The position numbers were made by a program, and so were the translations under genes. The notes under the pieces were generated by a model. It had not been told where the DNA came from. It saw only the letters and a program-made list of their open reading frames with translations, and made no database searches. 64,000 nt of DNA, taken from Tardiphaga sp. P9-11. Its GTDB lineage: Bacteria > Pseudomonadota > Alphaproteobacteria > Rhizobiales > Xanthobacteraceae. How positions within the stretch are numbered: the stretch's first letter is position 1; the number at the start of each line of letters is the position of its first letter. This document shows, one piece after another, positions 43,187 to 51,367 of the stretch. The stretch covers positions 62,001 to 126,000 of the forward strand of contig NZ_NPKQ01000004.1 in NCBI RefSeq assembly GCF_008329525.1. The letters run 5' to 3'.

Positions 43187-44062
43187 ATGCGCCGCATATC
43201 CTCCGTTTCGCGCTTCCAGGCTGCCTCGCTGGCGCTGACCATGGCAGCCTTCGCGGCGCCGGTGTCGGCATTCGCGGCTCCGCCCGCTGCGGGCACGCCG
43301 TTCGTGGCGCATCAGGCGCTCTATGAGCTGAAGCTGCTGAAGTCGCGGGGCAATGCCAGCGTGAACAGCGCCAGCGGCCGCATTCTCTATAATTTTACCG
43401 GCAGTGCCTGCGAAGGCTACACGTCGGATTTCCGTCAGGTCTCGGAGCTGAACAGCGGCGAGGACAAGACCACGCTGAGCGATCTGCGCTCCACTAGCTG
43501 GGAAGCCGGTGACGGCAAGAGCTACCGTTTCAAGATCGACACCCGCATGAATGACGGCGATGCCAGTGCCATCGACGGCATGGCGGAGCGCGAAGGCGAT
43601 CACGTCACCGTCAAGCTGAAGCAGCCGGTGGCGAAGACCTTCACGCTGGAGGGCTCCACCGTATTTCCGACCGAGCAGATCCACCGCATCATTGCCGCCG
43701 CACGCGAAGGCAAGTCGGTGCTGGAACTGAATGTATATGACGGCTCGGACACGGGCGAGAAGGTCTACAGCACCCTCTCGGTGATCGGGCAGGCCATCCC
43801 CGGCGATCGCAAGGTCAGCGAGCCCGATCCCTCGACGGGCGCAGATGCGATGAAGAAACTAACTCGCTGGCCGGTCACCGTCAGCTATTTCGATAAGTCC
43901 GCGAAGCGCGGCGACGACGGCGAACAGACGCCGGTCTATGCGATGTCGTTCGAATTGTACGAGAACGGTGTCTCGCGGTCGCTGGTGCTGGACTACAATG
44001 ACTTTGTCATTGGCGGGGCGATGAGCAAGTTCAATGTGAAGGACAGCAAGCCTTGTAAGTGA
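43187..44062 (+). CDS. eipB: EipB family envelope integrity protein (DUF1849)
   Basis: A 291-residue periplasmic protein. The signal peptide ends near AFAAP. The body has the DUF1849 pattern: HQALYELKLL, SGRILYNFTGSACEGYTSDF, RFKIDTRMNDG and the late DYNDFVIGGAMSKF. Two cysteines, in SACEG and the C-terminal KPCK, correspond to the conserved disulfide of Brucella EipB, a beta-spiral protein needed for envelope integrity. The length is normal. AGGGAAAT precedes the ATG. Confidence 0.9.
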   Translation: MRRISSVSRFQAASLALTMAAFAAPVSAFAAPPAAGTPFVAHQALYELKLLKSRGNASVNSASGRILYNFTGSACEGYTSDFRQVSELNSGEDKTTLSDLRSTSWEAGDGKSYRFKIDTRMNDGDASAIDGMAEREGDHVTVKLKQPVAKTFTLEGSTVFPTEQIHRIIAAAREGKSVLELNVYDGSDTGEKVYSTLSVIGQAIPGDRKVSEPDPSTGADAMKKLTRWPVTVSYFDKSAKRGDDGEQTPVYAMSFELYENGVSRSLVLDYNDFVIGGAMSKFNVKDSKPCK

Positions 44063-44107
44063 GGGGGCTGGTGAGGAGGAGCCGTTAGCTCCGTCCGCTC
44101 AACTGTC

Positions 44108-44241
44108 ATCCCCGCGAAGGCGGGGATCCATAACCACGGGCGATAAAACTCAAGCCCTGTCGCATCCACAGCGCTCCGATTTCAGATTCGGAGGCCATGG
44201 GTCCCCGCCCCGCGTGCGCCGAAGGCGCACTAGGCGGGGAC
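44108..44241. repeat. Composite palindromic repeat
   Basis: ATCCCCGC-gaag-GCGGGGAT (44108-44127) and, further on, a large hairpin with outer arms GTCCCCGCC/GGCGGGGAC (44201-44209, 44233-44241) and inner GTGCGCC-gaa-GGCGCAC (44214-44230). It fills the convergent gap between eipB and the decarboxylase gene. Confidence 0.65.
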
Positions 44242-44267
44242 GACGCGTGGATGAGCTGACGCCAAGT

Positions 44268-45647
44268 TCACTCCGCTCGCGTCAGCCGCATGCTGTCCAG
44301 CAAGCGCAACCCACCGCCGCCTTCGCTCTTCAGCAATTTCTTCACCGCGCTCGATGCTGCGATCTCGTAATGATCGGCATAGGCTTCGTGGTTCTTCTCG
44401 ATATCGTCGAGACGATACAGATAGTTCACCATCACGCTGGCAGATTCGCGCAGACCTTTGGCCGAAGTATCGCCAAGCCAGTCGATGCGCTCGAGCCGTG
44501 CGCCGTTGCCGAGATGGAAGCGGGCGACCGAATCGATCGGGCCGCCACGCGGGCTCTTGGCTTTCAGGAAGTAGTGGGCGGCGAGCTGCTCCATCACGGG
44601 CTTGAGCTGCGCCGTCAGCGCCGTGTCGTTGACCCATAGCGGATCGGCGAGCATGTCGACCAGCGCCTGGTCCTCATTGGACAGGTTGAGGTCATCGGCC
44701 TTTTTGAGCCACTTCATGAAGCCCGGTACCGGCGACAGCGTCACGAAAGTGTCGAGCTTCGGCAATTCGCGGCGCAGTTCCTCGACGACCTGCTTGATCA
44801 GGAAATTGCCGAAGGAAATGCCGCCGAGGCCGCGCTGGCAATTGGAGATCGAATAGAACACCGCAGTGCGCGCGCGCTCGATCGGCACCGGCTGGCGATC
44901 GACCGCGAGCAGCGGCGCAATGGCACCCGGAATCGTTTCGGTAAGCGCGACCTCGACGAAGATCAGCGGTTCATCGACAAGCGCAGGGTGGAAGAACGCG
45001 TAGCAGCGACGATCCACGGGATCGATGCGCCGACGCAGATCGTCCCAGTCATGAATCTCATGCACCGCTTCATATTTGATGACTTTCTCGAGCACGTTGG
45101 CGGGCGTGGACCAGTCGATCTTGCGCAGCACCAGAAATCCCCTGTTGAACCACGATGCCAAGAGATGAACGACGTCGCGATCGACGGCGCTGAGGTCTTT
45201 GTTACCATTCTTCAGATCGAGAAGGTCTTCACGCATCTTCACGAGTTCGCTGGTCGCGTTCGGCGCGCGGTTCAGCCGGCGAAATAGTTCCTGCCGTTGC
45301 GGCTCGGATGCGAAATGCAGTTCGCCTGAGATGTCGCCGGTCGGCTTGGCGCGCCATGCCGCGATGGCCTTCTCAAGCTTGTCGCGATCGGGACCGTAAT
45401 TCTGTGCGAGGTTCTCGAAGAAGGTGAGGCGACCGGCCTCGTCGAGACTCTTGTAGCGATCGAGCACGCCACGCGCGAGGACCGTGCCCGACGCTTCGCC
45501 GCGTCCTGACAACAGCTCCGCACAGAGTTCGATCAGGTCCGATGCGTTCTGTTTGGGATCGACAGATGCGGGACCGAACCGCAGCAGAGTGCGTCCGCGT
45601 TCCGAGATGGATGAGAGGAGATCGGAGAAGAAGGAGTCATTGCTCAT
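44268..45647 (-). CDS. mcd: Malonyl-CoA decarboxylase
   Basis: A 459-residue single-chain enzyme converting malonyl-CoA to acetyl-CoA and CO2. An N-terminal helical domain (GRGEASGTVLARGVLDRYKS) precedes the acetyltransferase-like catalytic domain with TLSPVPGFMKWL, AAHYFLKAKSPRG and FHLGNGARLERIDWL; the last carries the catalytic His. The rhizobial homologue is MatA. No malonyl-CoA synthetase (matB) or carrier (matC) is adjacent, so the gene may buffer internal malonyl-CoA. The ribosome site before the ATG (GGGAATTG) is weak. Confidence 0.95.
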   Translation of the reverse strand: MSNDSFFSDLLSSISERGRTLLRFGPASVDPKQNASDLIELCAELLSGRGEASGTVLARGVLDRYKSLDEAGRLTFFENLAQNYGPDRDKLEKAIAAWRAKPTGDISGELHFASEPQRQELFRRLNRAPNATSELVKMREDLLDLKNGNKDLSAVDRDVVHLLASWFNRGFLVLRKIDWSTPANVLEKVIKYEAVHEIHDWDDLRRRIDPVDRRCYAFFHPALVDEPLIFVEVALTETIPGAIAPLLAVDRQPVPIERARTAVFYSISNCQRGLGGISFGNFLIKQVVEELRRELPKLDTFVTLSPVPGFMKWLKKADDLNLSNEDQALVDMLADPLWVNDTALTAQLKPVMEQLAAHYFLKAKSPRGGPIDSVARFHLGNGARLERIDWLGDTSAKGLRESASVMVNYLYRLDDIEKNHEAYADHYEIAASSAVKKLLKSEGGGGLRLLDSMRLTRAE

Positions 45648-45821
45648 GGTGAATCAATTCCCGGGCTGGCAGCCTAACCAGTCTGCTTCAATATAGCCCA
45701 TAGCGAGGCATATTGCGCGATCATTTGAAGCATGAAACAATTGTGAGTGGGGAGCGCTTCGGCAAGAGAATTGCATTCGTTTCTGACTGCGGCCGGGTCG
45801 CTGAAAACAGAGGAATTCAGG

Positions 45822-46808
45822 ATGAAGCGGATCGCATCGAAGCGTGGCGTTGTGGCGGCTCTGGCACTCGGAGCGTTGCTGAGCAGTGGCTCGGCATTTG
45901 CCCAACAAACCATCAAGGTTGGCTGGACCATCCCGGCCGAGGAATCCAAATACTGGATGATGAAGCGTCCGCAGGAATTCGCGGATCTCGGCAAGAAATA
46001 CAATATCGAGTGGGTGCAGTTTCAGGGCACCGCGCCGATGACGCAGGCACTCGCTGCCGGCGCGCTGGACTGCGCCACGCAATCGGTGCTGGCACTGGCG
46101 CAGGGCGTGCAGAGCGGCAACCTCAAGGCCTCGATCGTAGCGCAGCACGTGTTCGAAAAGCCGGGCAGCTTTTCGGTCTATTGGGCGGTAAAGGACGACT
46201 CGCCGATCAAGACCATCGCCGACCTCAAGGGGAAGACGATGTCGATCAACACGCTGGGCTCCGGCATCTATGGCCCGATGGCGATCCTGTTGAAGCAGGC
46301 CGGCCTCGATCCGGCCAAGGACGTCAAGCTGGTTGAAGTCGGTTTCGCGCTCTCGGAAGAAGCGCTGCGTTCGGGCCGCGTCGATTCCGCCGTGATGAAT
46401 CAGCCGTTCGCGGCGCGCATGGAAGCCAAGGGCGGCACACGCAAGCTGTTCTCGCTGTCGCAGCAGCAGGACGGCATCGTGCATATTCTCGAAGCCTGCC
46501 GTGCCGACTTCATCGAGAAGAATCCGGAACTGGCCAGGATGTATGTGCGCGATCTGACGCTCGGCATGCAGAAGGCATTGGCGAACCGCGATGAAACGCT
46601 GAAGGTCGTCAACGAAGTCATGAAGGCGCCGATCCCGGTGCTGGAAACCTACCTGTTGAAGGACAATGATTTCGCCAGGGATCCAGGCGCTGCACCGAAC
46701 TTCGACGCGATCCAGAAGATGCTCGACACTTATGTCGAATCCGGCATGTTGCCGAAGAAGCTCGACGTTTCCGAGCTGAAGGGCAAGATCGTCGCGCCGA
46801 TCAAGTAA
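45822..46808 (+). CDS. ABC transporter substrate-binding protein (SsuA/TauA/NMT1-like)
   Basis: A 328-residue periplasmic binding protein of the SsuA-TauA class: QTIKVGWTIPAEES at the mature start, FQGTAPMTQALAAGALDC, then a SINTLGSGIYGPMAILL ligand loop and GFALSEEALRSGRVDSAV. Such proteins bind sulfonates, thiamine precursors, nitriles or aromatic acids. The ATG at 45822 before the signal peptide has AGAGGAAT upstream. No permease or ATPase genes flank it, so it is an orphan receptor. The strong terminator after it makes it a single-gene unit. Confidence 0.88.
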   Translation: MKRIASKRGVVAALALGALLSSGSAFAQQTIKVGWTIPAEESKYWMMKRPQEFADLGKKYNIEWVQFQGTAPMTQALAAGALDCATQSVLALAQGVQSGNLKASIVAQHVFEKPGSFSVYWAVKDDSPIKTIADLKGKTMSINTLGSGIYGPMAILLKQAGLDPAKDVKLVEVGFALSEEALRSGRVDSAVMNQPFAARMEAKGGTRKLFSLSQQQDGIVHILEACRADFIEKNPELARMYVRDLTLGMQKALANRDETLKVVNEVMKAPIPVLETYLLKDNDFARDPGAAPNFDAIQKMLDTYVESGMLPKKLDVSELKGKIVAPIK

Positions 46809-46837
46809 CGGTGCTTCGAACCAGGCAGGCACGACGC

Positions 46838-46864
46838 AATGGCCGGGAGTTTCCCGGCCATTTT
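46838..46864 (+). terminator. Rho-independent terminator of the binding-protein gene
   Basis: A perfect 11-bp stem (AATGGCCGGGA / TCCCGGCCATT) with a GTT loop and a short T-run, 30 bases after the stop codon. Confidence 0.88.
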
Positions 46865-46912
46865 CGTTCAAGTCGCAGGATGGGAAGAGCGGCGTTGCGC
46901 GAAGCGTGATGT

Positions 46913-46957
46913 AGCGAAACCCATCGATGGCAATTGGGAGAAGCGATGGGTTTCGCT
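46913..46957. repeat. Interspersed hairpin element (AGCGAAACCCATCG...)
   Basis: Perfect 14-bp arms AGCGAAACCCATCG and CGATGGGTTTCGCT with a 17-base loop; the right arm is followed by CTCTACCCATCC. A recognisable dispersed element in Bradyrhizobium-type genomes, here just past the fusion gene's 3' end. Confidence 0.7.
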
Positions 46958-46985
46958 GCGCTCTACCCATCCCACGAAACCAGAG

Positions 46986-47987
46986 TTACTCGCTCGCCAC
47001 ATCCGACATGCCGCTGTCGATCAGGAGATCCAGCGCGTATTTGATGGTCGCGCGCTCATCGTCGTTGAAGCGCTTCAGCAGTTCCGCCTCGTGCTCGAGT
47101 GCCGCCTTCTGCACGGGCTTGACGCGCGCGCGGCCTTTCGCGGTCAGGTAGAGCGTAACGCGGCGGCGGTCGTTCGACGTGCTCTTGCGCTTCAAGAGTT
47201 CGTCGCGCTCCATGCGGTCGAGCACCTTGGTGAGACCGGGCTGCTTCATCAACGCCATCGCGGCGAGTTCGCCGACCGACAGACCTTCGACATCGGCGAG
47301 GCAGGCCAGCACGCGCCATTCCGGCACGGTGAGGTCCCATTCCTTCAGTCGCCCGTGGAACGAACTGGACACGTTGAAGCTGGCACGCGCCAGCAGATAT
47401 GACAGGTAGCTGCGTGCAAAACTGTTGCTGGCCAGGGCCGGCGTGCGGGGCTGTGCCTTGTCGATGCGACGGAGTTGTCCGGAATGGAAGACAAGAGGAT
47501 CGTGATTGCGCTCGACAAAGCGCACGACTTCGCCGACCAGGATGGTGTGGTCTCCGCCGGGATAGCGCGCCCAGGTCTTGCATTCGAAGATCGGTGCGAG
47601 GCCCTCGATCAGTGGTGCGCCGGTGATGCCGGGCTCATGCGCGATGTCGGCAAATTTGTCAGAGCCGCGGCGGCCGAAGCGCAACGCCAGCTCACCATGA
47701 TCGGCGCCGAGAAAGTGAATGGCGAAGGCATCAGCCTCGACGAAGGGATCGTGGCTCGGCGAAGATTTCGCGACGCTCCACAACACCAATGGTGGATCGA
47801 GTGACACCGACGAGAATGAATTGGCGGTCATGCCGACAGGATGATCGCCTGTCGTCGCGGTGACGACGGTAACGCCGGTCGGAAACTGGCCCAGCGCCTG
47901 ACGAAACGTGGCGGGGTTGACCGCCTGCGTTTTGCCCTGGAGCTTGTCGTCCGCGACCTTGTCATGCGCCGTCTTGTCAAACGCCAT
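46986..47987 (-). CDS. Flavin reductase-MarR fusion protein
   Basis: A 333-residue two-domain protein. Residues 23-180 form a flavin reductase-like FMN-binding domain: ALGQFPTGVTVVTA, VGMTANSFSSVSLDPPLVLW, GDHTILVGEVV. Residues 190-330 form a MarR winged helix: VPEWRVLACLADVEGLSVGELA, QPGLTKVLDRMERDELLKR and DRRRVTLYLTAKGR. Alone, the first would supply reduced flavin to a monooxygenase and the second would repress catabolic genes; joined, flavin state or substrate may set DNA binding. Both domains look complete and no frame break is seen. It is divergent from the NicX-like gene and is its likely regulator. The ribosome site GGAGCGGC is ten bases away. Confidence 0.88.
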   Translation of the reverse strand: MAFDKTAHDKVADDKLQGKTQAVNPATFRQALGQFPTGVTVVTATTGDHPVGMTANSFSSVSLDPPLVLWSVAKSSPSHDPFVEADAFAIHFLGADHGELALRFGRRGSDKFADIAHEPGITGAPLIEGLAPIFECKTWARYPGGDHTILVGEVVRFVERNHDPLVFHSGQLRRIDKAQPRTPALASNSFARSYLSYLLARASFNVSSSFHGRLKEWDLTVPEWRVLACLADVEGLSVGELAAMALMKQPGLTKVLDRMERDELLKRKSTSNDRRRVTLYLTAKGRARVKPVQKAALEHEAELLKRFNDDERATIKYALDLLIDSGMSDVASE

Positions 47988-48127
47988 GGAATTCGCCGCT
48001 CCGCGACATCAGGGACTGCCCAAAATACAGTGCCGGACTGTCCTTCAAGATTAAAAATATTCCTTTTCATATAACATGACGGCGCCTATCATCCAACCAT
48101 AATCGCTTTAAAACACGGAGAAACGGC

Positions 48128-49174
48128 ATGCTGGCGGATCGCATCGAGGCGAAATGGATCGACGCATTCTGCGAGATCTTCGAACGCTGCGCGGTCAAGC
48201 CCGGCGACACTGCCGCCATCCTCTCCGAGACGCAATCGCGCGCGCTGAATGTTCACATTGCTGAACTTGCATTGCTCCGCATGGGCGCGCGGCCGTTTCA
48301 TGTCGTGGTGCCGACGCCGCGCAACAAGCAGGTCGTTCCGATCCGCTCCACCGGCGCGTCCGAAGCGATCCAGCAGCTTGGCCCGGTGGTGTCGGCGCTG
48401 CAGCAGGCCGGCTTCGTGGTGGATTGCACCATCGAAGGTCTGATGCATGCGAAGGAGACACCGGAGATCCTGAAGGCCGGCGCGCGCATTCTCGTGATTT
48501 CCAACGAACACCCCGAAGCGCTCGAACGCATGGTGCCGGACTCGGCACTCGAGAAGCGCGTGCGCGCCGCGGCAAAGATGCTGCGCGGCACGAAGCATAT
48601 GAAGGTGACCTCGAAGGCGGGCACCGATCTCGACGTCAACATGGAAGGCGCGGCCACCGTCGGTGTCTGGGGCTGGACCGACAAGCCGGGCACGCTGGCG
48701 CATTGGCCGGGCGGCATCGTGGTGAGCTTCCCGAAGAGCAAGACCATCAACGGCACAGTGGTGATGGATGCGGGCGACATCAACCTGACTTTCAAGCGTT
48801 ACCTGACGTCGCCGGTGCGCATGGTGTTCAAGGACGATTACGTCACCGAGCTGACGGGGGAGGGGGCCGACGCCGAAATGATGAAGCGTTATCTCGCTGC
48901 CTGGGGCGATCGCGAAGCCTACGCGGTCTCGCATGTCGGTTGGGGCATGAATCCCAATGCGCGCTACGAGGCGCTGCAGATGTACGACCAGCGCGACACC
49001 AACGGCACGGAAATTCGCGCGGTGGCCGGCAATTTCCTATTCTCCACCGGCGCCAATGAATTCGCCGGGCGCTACACGGCGGGGCATTTCGATCTGCCGA
49101 TCTTTAACACCACAATCACGCTGGACGGCGTTGCTGTGATCAAGGACGGGCAGCTGCAGGACGTGTTCGGCTAA
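48128..49174 (+). CDS. NicX-like Fe(II) ring-cleaving dioxygenase (M29-type fold)
   Basis: A 348-residue protein resembling 2,5-dihydroxypyridine 5,6-dioxygenase NicX of Pseudomonas putida, which opens the pyridine ring in nicotinate degradation. The NicX metal triad His265/His318/Asp320 is matched in order and spacing by His269 (VSHVGWG), His320 and Asp322 (GHFDLP). The fold is related to M29 aminopeptidases, so automatic annotation may say leucyl aminopeptidase. GGAGAAAC precedes the ATG. It is divergent from the flavin reductase-MarR fusion. Other nic genes are absent, so the natural substrate may be another hydroxypyridine or aromatic. Confidence 0.8.
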   Translation: MLADRIEAKWIDAFCEIFERCAVKPGDTAAILSETQSRALNVHIAELALLRMGARPFHVVVPTPRNKQVVPIRSTGASEAIQQLGPVVSALQQAGFVVDCTIEGLMHAKETPEILKAGARILVISNEHPEALERMVPDSALEKRVRAAAKMLRGTKHMKVTSKAGTDLDVNMEGAATVGVWGWTDKPGTLAHWPGGIVVSFPKSKTINGTVVMDAGDINLTFKRYLTSPVRMVFKDDYVTELTGEGADAEMMKRYLAAWGDREAYAVSHVGWGMNPNARYEALQMYDQRDTNGTEIRAVAGNFLFSTGANEFAGRYTAGHFDLPIFNTTITLDGVAVIKDGQLQDVFG

Positions 49175-49184
49175 AGCTCGCGTG

Positions 49185-50480
49185 CTACTGCCGCGGCTTC
49201 TCCGGGCCATCATAGGCGATGCCGCGCATAACAGCGGCACTTCCGAACTTCTTCCTGAGATCGTCCATCGCGCGTTCGGCATGCGACGACCGGCGGTCGA
49301 GCATATTGTCGTCGCCGGCTTCAGCGCCTGGCTTCAACGCGCTGACGCCGGTGCCGATCAGGCGGAAGGCGGTGCCGTCGATCTCCTTTGCCAGCATCTC
49401 GCGGCTGATATCGAAGATACGCGCCGCCATTTGCGTCGGCGACTGGATCGACTGTGAACGAGTGCGCTGGCGGAAATCCGCGGTCTTGAGTTTCAGCGTT
49501 ACCGTGGTGCCGGACAATTCGCTGCTCTTCAGCCGTGACGAGACCTTTTCTGACAGGCGCCACAGGATCTTTTCCAGCGTGGCGAAGTCGCGAATGTCTT
49601 CGTTGAAGGTGGTCTCATTGGAGATCGTTTTGGCGCCGCGATCGGCGACGACGAGGCGATCGTCGATGCCGCGGGCGAGGCGCCACAGCCTGCGGCCTTC
49701 ACCGCCGAACTGTTTCATCAGGTCCGTCTCATCGGCCTTCTGGATGTCGCTGATCTTGCGGAAGCCGCGCTGCGATAGCTTCTCGGCCGTCGCCGGGCCA
49801 ACGCCGTAGATGAAGCTGACGGGCCTGTCGGCCAGCATGGCCACAGCATCTTCCTGATCGAGCGTGGCGAAGCCGCGTGGCTTGTCGAGGTCGCTCGCGA
49901 TCTTGGCGAGAAACTTGTTCACCGACAGGCCAACCGAAACCGTGATGCCGACAGTGCGTTCGATGTCGGCGGCGAATTTCGCCAGCACCTTGGCCGGAAT
50001 CATGCCGTGGACGCGCTGTGTGCCGGAGAGATCGAGAAAGGCTTCGTCGATCGACAGAGGCTCGACCAGTGGCGTCAGGGCCTGCATGGCCGTCCTGACC
50101 TCGCGGCCGACGCGGACATATTTCGCCATGTCCGGTCGCACCACGACGGCGTTGGGGCACAGATCGAGCGCCTTGAACATCGGCATCGCCGAGCGCACGC
50201 CATAGGTACGCGCGATGTAGCAGGCCGCCGACACCACGCCACGCTTGCCGCCGCCGATAATGACGGGCTGGTCGACGATGTCGGGATTGTCGCGCTTCTC
50301 GACGGTCGCATAGAACGCATCGCAGTCGATATGCGCCAGCGTCAGCGACGGCAGTGCGTGGTGTCGCACCAGGCGTGGCGAGCCGCAGGCAGCGCAGCGC
50401 TTGACGTGAACATCCAGATCCACAAGGCAATCCCGGCAGAAGCAGCGCGGTTCGCTCAGCTCTGTCGGGGAGGGGGTCAC
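49185..50480 (-). CDS. dinB: DNA polymerase IV with N-terminal Cys4 extension
   Basis: A 431-residue Y-family translesion polymerase. The palm carries HIDCDAFYATVEKRDNP (metal Asp52) and SIDEAFLDLSG; the little-finger domain follows (from about 300). The first 45 residues are an extension with Cys15xxCys18 and Cys29xxCys32, a zinc-ribbon-like motif not found in E. coli DinB but usual in Bradyrhizobiaceae. It starts with GTG overlapping the stop of the DUF3572 gene (GTGA). No LexA box was identified upstream. It converges with the NicX-like gene, leaving ten bases. Confidence 0.95.
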   Translation of the reverse strand: MTPSPTELSEPRCFCRDCLVDLDVHVKRCAACGSPRLVRHHALPSLTLAHIDCDAFYATVEKRDNPDIVDQPVIIGGGKRGVVSAACYIARTYGVRSAMPMFKALDLCPNAVVVRPDMAKYVRVGREVRTAMQALTPLVEPLSIDEAFLDLSGTQRVHGMIPAKVLAKFAADIERTVGITVSVGLSVNKFLAKIASDLDKPRGFATLDQEDAVAMLADRPVSFIYGVGPATAEKLSQRGFRKISDIQKADETDLMKQFGGEGRRLWRLARGIDDRLVVADRGAKTISNETTFNEDIRDFATLEKILWRLSEKVSSRLKSSELSGTTVTLKLKTADFRQRTRSQSIQSPTQMAARIFDISREMLAKEIDGTAFRLIGTGVSALKPGAEAGDDNMLDRRSSHAERAMDDLRKKFGSAAVMRGIAYDGPEKPRQ

Positions 50481-50770
50481 GTAAATTCCTGCCCGCGGGG
50501 ATCCAGCGCCTGCCGCGCAGCGGCGATGGTGGTGGGATCCAGTTGCGACGACGCCGAAAACGCTTTGACGGTCTCATCGTCGCGCAGCACGAAATCGAGC
50601 ACGCTGACCAGGAACTGGGGATCCTTTGCAGCCGAGCGAAGAGTCTCTGGACCGATTCCGCTCTCGGACAGGAACAGACCCAACCGCTCGGGGTCCCCGG
50701 CAACGAAGGACAGCGCCTGAATCGCAACGATTTCAGCGACTTCGCGGGGGTGGCGTTGGGGCTTTTTCAT
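50477..50770 (-). CDS. DUF3572 family protein, translationally coupled to dinB
   Basis: A 97-residue helical protein: EVAEIVAIQALSFVAGDPERL and FLSESGIGPETLRSAAKDP, then FLVSVLDFVLRDDETV, the DUF3572 pattern found only in alphaproteobacteria. No function is known. It overlaps the dinB start by four bases (GTGA), so the two are made together, and a role beside the polymerase is plausible. ATG at 50770 or GTG at 50773 are both possible starts. Divergent from divK. Confidence 0.88.
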   Translation of the reverse strand: MKKPQRHPREVAEIVAIQALSFVAGDPERLGLFLSESGIGPETLRSAAKDPQFLVSVLDFVLRDDETVKAFSASSQLDPTTIAAARQALDPRGQEFT

Positions 50771-50991
50771 CACGCGTGTTTGCCTTTCCGTAACTTATCG
50801 TCTCTATTTTGAATTATCATGCCCGAGTCACCGGGGCGATTCCAGTTGCAGGGATACGCGCGGTACACGGGCACTTCGGCGGGGTGGCCGAAGTGAATTT
50901 GGAAGTTCGCTTCGGAAATCGCAGTGCCGGTGACGCAGGGCAATCATGCCCCGCGAAACAAGAACGCTCGGGTTCGGGATTGGAGGGCGGG

Positions 50992-51357
50992 ATGGCAAAA
51001 ACCGTCCTGATCGTGGAGGACAACGAGCTCAACATGAAGCTCTTCCGTGACCTGCTGGAAGCCCATGGCTATCAGACTGTCGGCACGAGCAATGGCTATG
51101 AAGCGCTCGATCTTGTCCGCTCGCTCCGTCCCGATCTCATCCTCATGGATATTCAGCTACCGCAGGTCTCCGGTCTCGAAGTGACCGGCTGGATCAAGAG
51201 GGATCCTGCGATCAGCATGATCCCGGTCGTCGCCGTCACAGCCTTCGCCATGAAGGGCGACGAAGAACGTATCCGCGAAGGCGGCTGCGAAGCCTATTTG
51301 TCAAAACCCATTTCGGTCGGAAAATTTATCGAAACCGTGCGTCGGTTCATCGGTTAG
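50992..51357 (+). CDS. divK: Cell-cycle response regulator DivK
   Basis: A 121-residue single receiver domain: [20 protein letters not shown], phospho-acceptor Asp53 in [24 protein letters not shown] and [11 protein letters not shown]. It is nearly the textbook DivK of Caulobacter, which acts through DivJ, PleC and DivL to control CtrA. GGAGGGCGG precedes the ATG at 50992; the frame upstream is non-coding. pleD follows ten bases downstream, the order conserved across the class. Confidence 0.97.
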   Translation: MAKTVLIVEDNELNMKLFRDLLEAHGYQTVGTSNGYEALDLVRSLRPDLILMDIQLPQVSGLEVTGWIKRDPAISMIPVVAVTAFAMKGDEERIREGGCEAYLSKPISVGKFIETVRRFIG

Positions 51358-51367
51358 GGAGTTCCCT

